From the NCBI GenBank assembly GCA_030427765.1, contig JAUICS010000050.1, positions 1 to 7,874 on the forward strand: a stretch of 7,874 bases of DNA, given 5' to 3'. Position numbers and translations under genes: made by a program. How positions within the stretch are numbered: position 1 is the stretch's first letter; each line of letters begins with the position of its first letter. The stretch comes from Alphaproteobacteria bacterium (GTDB lineage: Bacteria; Pseudomonadota; Alphaproteobacteria; Micavibrionales; Micavibrionaceae). The notes under the pieces are model-generated. The model did no database searches and was not told where the DNA came from. It saw nothing but the letters and a program-made list of their open reading frames with translations. Positions 5,539-7,874 of the stretch are shown here, piece after piece.

Positions 5539-6111
5539 CTAAAATTGATGTTTTGGCTTGTCTTGTTGGTCTACGGCATAATCGCCACTGAACATTCGCA
5601 GGATTTGCCTGTGTCGTTCATCAACAGCCAGTGTTTCACCTTGGCTGGTTTTTAAATCGGCCGCGCCTTTGTCTTGTGAATCCGACAATGTTTTATCTGT
5701 GGTTCTTCGCGCATCGGTTTTGATTCTCTGACGGATCAGTGCAAATTCAATCGCATCGACCAGTCGGGCAAAATGACCACGAATAACTGTATCTGCCGCG
5801 CCCTGTTCTATCACATAAGTTGACAGGCTGCGTTCATCGCTTTCAGAGGTCAGCACGATGATCGGGATCTCAAAGACCATATCATCAATGTTTTTGAAAA
5901 CTTCCTTGGGCGAAGACAGTCCTTTCATTTCCGGTTTCAAAATTACCAGATCAGCCGTGCTGATATGGGGGCGCACTTCCCGGAGACTAACACAATGTGT
6001 CATGTTCCAAGGCACCCGCATATCTTTATCAAGCCAGGTTTTGATGATACCCGTCTCAGCTAAATCATTATCCACAATTAAAATCTGGATTGGCTGGGCA
6101 GACTGCGGCAA
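5539..6111 (-). CDS. Degenerate receiver-domain (pseudo-response-regulator) protein
   Basis: 190 residues from TTG 6109-6111, the only usable start that keeps strand one of the fold. Residues 8-128 form a CheY-like receiver: IQILIVDND (8-16) supplies the acidic pair, ADLVILKPEMKG (53-64) corresponds to the phospho-acceptor loop, IIVLTSESDE (84-93) carries the conserved Thr88, and GAADTVIRGHF (104-114) is the strand-five loop. Lys59 stands where the phosphorylated Asp belongs, and Arg111 replaces the conserved Lys, so normal phosphorylation is not expected. Residues 130-190 are polar, without a recognisable DNA-binding or enzymatic output domain. It lies 18 bp downstream of the cold-shock gene in the same reading frame and is probably co-transcribed with it. 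The nearest strong Shine-Dalgarno, AAGGAGG (6138-6144), is 26 nt from the TTG, too far for ordinary initiation, so translational coupling is likely. Likely a phosphorylation-independent interaction module. Confidence 0.85.
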   Translation of the reverse strand: MPQSAQPIQILIVDNDLAETGIIKTWLDKDMRVPWNMTHCVSLREVRPHISTADLVILKPEMKGLSSPKEVFKNIDDMVFEIPIIVLTSESDERSLSTYVIEQGAADTVIRGHFARLVDAIEFALIRQRIKTDARRTTDKTLSDSQDKGAADLKTSQGETLAVDERHRQILRMFSGDYAVDQQDKPKHQF

Positions 6112-6129
6112 AGAGATTTGATGATCGCC

Positions 6130-6357
6130 CTATGCGGCCTCCTTGAGATTGGCCGCGCTATCTTTACCTTTTTTCGGGTCACGTTGAAGATCAAAAGAAA
6201 TCACTTGACCTTCCTTTAGCGTATGCATTCCTGCACGTTCAACCGCACTGATATGAACGAAAACATCGTTACCGCCGTTGTTGGGTTCAATAAAGCCGAA
6301 ACCCTTTTGAGGGTTGAACCATTTTACGGTTCCTGTAGTTTGTTGTTGGTTTTGCAT
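6130..6357 (-). CDS. csp: Cold-shock domain protein, CspA family
   Basis: 75 residues, the typical size of a single-domain cold-shock protein (about 65-75). It contains [16 protein letters not shown] (9-24) with the RNP1 core KGFGFIEP, and the RNP2 motif VFVHISAV (32-39), followed by EGQVISFDL. These aromatic surfaces bind single-stranded RNA and DNA. The family acts as a cytoplasmic RNA chaperone that melts secondary structure, often at low temperature or in stationary phase. Start ATG 6355-6357 has AAAGGA (6366-6371) eight bases upstream. A probable promoter near 6582-6610 gives a leader of about 215 nt rich in hairpins, in keeping with post-transcriptional thermal control as in E. coli cspA. 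The stop (TAG, 6130-6132) is followed 18 bp later, in the same frame, by the receiver-domain gene. Confidence 0.96.
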   Translation of the reverse strand: MQNQQQTTGTVKWFNPQKGFGFIEPNNGGNDVFVHISAVERAGMHTLKEGQVISFDLQRDPKKGKDSAANLKEAA

Positions 6358-6575
6358 GAGTTTAATCCTTTCACTGCAAAGTTAATCTGCCCGCAGCAAA
6401 ACTGTAATTGCCGGGCGCAGTTCGCGTTCGATTTTTGAAAAACTTGTTCGATAAAACTGAACTTTACGAGGGAAGGGGTGAATTAGAGTTTTCTCTAGTG
6501 GTTCACGGCCTTGGTTTTTTTCCAAGATACCTGCAAAAGCTCTGTGCTTATAAAAAGAGCATCATCGTCAAACGA
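6358..6575 (-). promoter_or_regulatory. Long structured 5' leader of the cold-shock gene
   Basis: This stretch has no gene. Read on the minus strand it holds a series of inverted repeats: GCTCT/AGAGC (6556-6560 with 6539-6543), CTTGG-A7-CCAAG (6510-6526), TAGAG-AAAA-CTCTA (6484-6497) and GCCCG/CGGGC enclosing CAG/CTG (6389-6416). The last ends 17 nt before the Shine-Dalgarno. Long, foldable leaders control cspA-type mRNAs in other bacteria through temperature-dependent refolding. The leader length depends on the promoter call and the thermal role is inference. Confidence 0.5.
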
Positions 6576-6581
6576 TAACTT

Positions 6582-6610
6582 ATAGTGACAGGTTCAGCGG
6601 CAAAGGTCAA
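6582..6610 (-). promoter_or_regulatory. Probable promoter of the cold-shock gene
   Basis: On the minus strand TTGACC (6605-6610) as -35 and CACTAT (6582-6587) as -10 are separated by exactly 17 bp. An alternative -10, TATAAG (6579-6584), would need 20 bp spacing. No other -35/-10 pair of this quality is apparent between the tRNA gene and the cold-shock gene. The interval 6611-6717 shows nothing else that I can support. Confidence 0.5.
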
Positions 6611-6717
6611 GATAATACTCGAGATTGTAACTTTTTACACAATGCCGTTTTTCAAAATTCTTTAAAAAATGGGATGAATTTGCAACAAGATGTCTTTTAA
6701 TCCGCTTGAAAAGGAAG

Positions 6718-6791
6718 TGGAGGCACGGGCCGGAATCGAACCGGCGTACAAGGATTTGCAGTCCTCTGCATCACCACTCTGCCACCGCGCC
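6718..6791 (-). tRNA. tRNA-Cys (anticodon GCA), CCA encoded
   Basis: On the minus strand a full cloverleaf is visible. The acceptor stem is GGCGCGG pairing with CCGTGCC (one G-T). The D-arm is GCAG/GCAG-like around AGTGGTGAT. The anticodon stem GAGGA/TCCTT carries loop CTGCAAA with anticodon GCA. The T-arm is GCCGG-TTCGATT-CCGGC. The discriminator base is U, the identity element expected for tRNA-Cys, and CCA is encoded at 6718-6720. The length of 74 nt matches bacterial tRNA-Cys. It decodes UGC and UGU. It lies upstream of the cold-shock promoter on the same strand, divergent from the pcm gene. Confidence 0.97.
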
Positions 6792-6799
6792 TCGATGCA

Positions 6800-6829
6800 A
6801 TTATACCAGAGAATAACCAATGATTATTC
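6800..6829 (-). promoter_or_regulatory. Candidate tRNA-Cys promoter with inverted repeat
   Basis: A perfect minus-strand TATAAT lies at 6800-6805, only 8 bp before the tRNA 5' end, implying almost no leader. A weak -35, TTGAAT (6826-6831), is 20 bp away. The spacer contains a perfect inverted repeat GAATAA-7 nt-TTATTC (6811-6829), which could be an operator or chance. Confidence 0.4.
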
Positions 6830-6904
6830 AAGTGTGTAAGTGATGATGAGATACTAATAATCGTTTTTCAATATCATTTCAATGAGATATAGTAAATCTT
6901 GTTC

Positions 6905-6929
6905 ATTTACGATGATTTTTACCGTAAAT
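6905..6929. repeat. Inverted repeat ATTTACG / CGTAAAT upstream of pcm
   Basis: A perfect 7-bp inverted repeat with an 11-bp spacer (arms 6905-6911 and 6923-6929), 50 bp upstream of the pcm start, in the otherwise featureless AT-rich gap 6832-6972. The two-arm spacing would suit a dimeric regulator controlling the pcm-tolC unit, or a short RNA hairpin. No regulator can be named. Confidence 0.35.
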
Positions 6930-6978
6930 AACGTCTTTAAAGTTTATCAATACGAATAATAATAGATTTAGAGTGACG

Positions 6979-7650
6979 ATGGATAACTTTTCCGAAAGCG
7001 CAGATATGCGCAAGAACATGGTGGAATGCCAGTTAGAGACAACAAATGTAACCGCGCCAAAGGTGCTGGATTCATTCCGATCTGTACCGCGTGAGTTGTT
7101 TGTCCCCGAGGACAAAAAACATGTAGCGTATGTTGATGACGACATTCAGATTGCGGATGGCCGCGTTCTTCTGGAGCCGTCATTGCATGCACGGATGGTG
7201 CAGGCGCTTGACCTGAAGCCGCATGAGGCCGTTCTGGATATCGGCTGCACAACCGGTTATTCCTCCGCAATCCTGTCTCCACTTGTGAAGACTGTTGTGG
7301 CCCTTGAAAGTAATGAAGATTTTCTGAAACAGGCCAAGGCGAATTGGGAAACATTATCACTGTATAATATCGCATCTGTTACTTCGAGCATGTCGCTATG
7401 TGGTCAGGAACACGCGCCATACACCGCCATTATAATCAATGGCGCCGTGTCGGAAATTCCGGAGGCGGCGTTAAAGGCGCTTGACGTGAACGGCCGTCTC
7501 TGTTGCATCTTGAAACCCAAGCACGACAGCATAGGTAATGTTGTGCTGGTGCAGAAAATTGATACACAAAACACCTCGAGAATTACGTTGTTTGAAACGT
7601 CAACGGGCTATCTGGAAGGGTTTGAGCCGAAAAAGGAATTTGTCTTTTAA
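6979..7650 (+). CDS. pcm: Pcm-like protein-L-isoaspartate O-methyltransferase, catalytic motifs degenerate
   Basis: 223 residues from ATG 6979, chosen over GTG 6973 because AGAG (6970-6973) sits five bases before the ATG and nothing suitable precedes the GTG. The fold is class I SAM-dependent methyltransferase: RKNMVECQL (11-19), SVPRELFVPE (35-44), motif I VLDIGCTTGYSSA (85-97), ALESNEDFLKQA, and the family ending FVF. True Pcm transfers a methyl group to isoaspartyl residues to start protein repair. Two departures stand out. The T-I-S-x-P loop that contacts the isoaspartyl group is replaced by RVLLEPSLHA (62-71), and the middle glycine of the GxGxG SAM loop is Thr91. Alphaproteobacterial Pcm homologs next to tolC commonly look like this, so a different or lost activity is possible. 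The stop overlaps the tolC start by 1 nt, so they form an operon. Confidence 0.9.
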   Translation: MDNFSESADMRKNMVECQLETTNVTAPKVLDSFRSVPRELFVPEDKKHVAYVDDDIQIADGRVLLEPSLHARMVQALDLKPHEAVLDIGCTTGYSSAILSPLVKTVVALESNEDFLKQAKANWETLSLYNIASVTSSMSLCGQEHAPYTAIIINGAVSEIPEAALKALDVNGRLCCILKPKHDSIGNVVLVQKIDTQNTSRITLFETSTGYLEGFEPKKEFVF

Positions 7651-7874
7651 TGAAAATATCTAAGCTTATCGTTGCGGCTGCGTTGATCGCGTCATTTTGG
7701 ACTATTGGTTATGCCACTGCCAATGCACAGACGTCACATCGCGCCAAAAATATCTTTGTCGACTTGCTGGATATCCGTCCGAACCTAACAGATCAGACAC
7801 TTAAAACAGTATTGAAGAAGGCGTACCAAACGAATCCAACCATTCTTGCGGCCAGATCGGAATATAAATCCGTA
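7650..7874 (+). CDS. tolC: TolC-family outer-membrane channel protein, N-terminal part (cut by window edge)
   Basis: 75 codons are present. ATG 7650-7652 shares one base with the pcm stop (TAATG). AAGGA (7633-7637) lies 12 bases upstream, rather far, so coupling to pcm translation is likely. Residues 1-26 are a Sec signal peptide (MKISKLIVAAALIASFW..., cleavage after ANA). From about residue 51, TLKTVLKKAYQTNPTILAAR is the characteristic TolC opening helix (L-x2-A/V-L-x2-A-Y-x-x-N-P). The mature protein would be a trimeric outer-membrane and periplasmic duct for type I secretion or multidrug efflux pumps. It is a separate, diverged paralog of the TolC-SPOR protein earlier in the window. Whether it also carries a C-terminal addition cannot be seen. 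Confidence 0.9.
   Translation, partial: MKISKLIVAAALIASFWTIGYATANAQTSHRAKNIFVDLLDIRPNLTDQTLKTVLKKAYQTNPTILAARSEYKSV

Noticed and set aside
6223..6438. Plus-strand frame opposite the cold-shock gene and its leader
   Set aside because: It is antisense to an unmistakable cold-shock domain gene, with no ribosome site or family resemblance.
6968..7375. Minus-strand frames opposite pcm
   Set aside because: They are antisense to a well-supported methyltransferase gene and show no domain pattern.

Overview
The window looks like the chromosome of a Gram-negative alphaproteobacterium, of moderate to low GC. The reasons are two TolC-type outer-membrane channel genes with Sec signal peptides, a Pcm-like methyltransferase directly upstream of and overlapping a tolC gene (an order typical of alphaproteobacteria), a C-terminal SPOR domain, and a CspA-type cold-shock gene. 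I cannot name the genus from sequence alone.

Left part (1-1988): four diverged paralogous genes of a small all-helical, TerB-like family. Three are on the minus strand (one cut by the left edge). One is on the plus strand, and its 3' end overlaps its neighbour tail to tail by 17 bp. All four repeat the layout of an acidic metal-site-like motif in each half of the domain. No tellurite-resistance (ter) genes accompany them, so this is a lineage-type expansion of unknown role. Upstream on the same strand (2085-4253) is a 722-residue TolC-family protein with an added proline/glutamine-rich linker and a peptidoglycan-binding SPOR domain, an unusual fusion.

Middle (4254-5538): a visibly AT-rich gene encodes a secreted, ten-cysteine protein of unknown function. 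It is followed through an ATGA overlap and a good Shine-Dalgarno by only a 19-codon reading frame, which looks like the start of a lost second gene. Then comes a hairpin-rich stretch that probably terminates transcription from both sides.

Right part (5379-7874): a minus-strand unit runs from a probable promoter near 6600 through a roughly 215-nt structured leader to a cold-shock protein gene, then a receiver-domain protein that has lost its phospho-acceptor aspartate, then a possible 48-residue small protein. The cold-shock and receiver genes share a reading frame and are separated by one amber stop plus six codons. A tRNA-Cys(GCA) gene with encoded CCA lies upstream on the same strand. On the plus strand a Pcm-like methyltransferase with degenerate motifs overlaps by 1 nt the start of a second tolC gene, which runs off the right edge.

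The best candidates for something undescribed are the TerB-like paralog cluster, the TolC-SPOR fusion and the cold-shock/pseudo-receiver/small-ORF unit.
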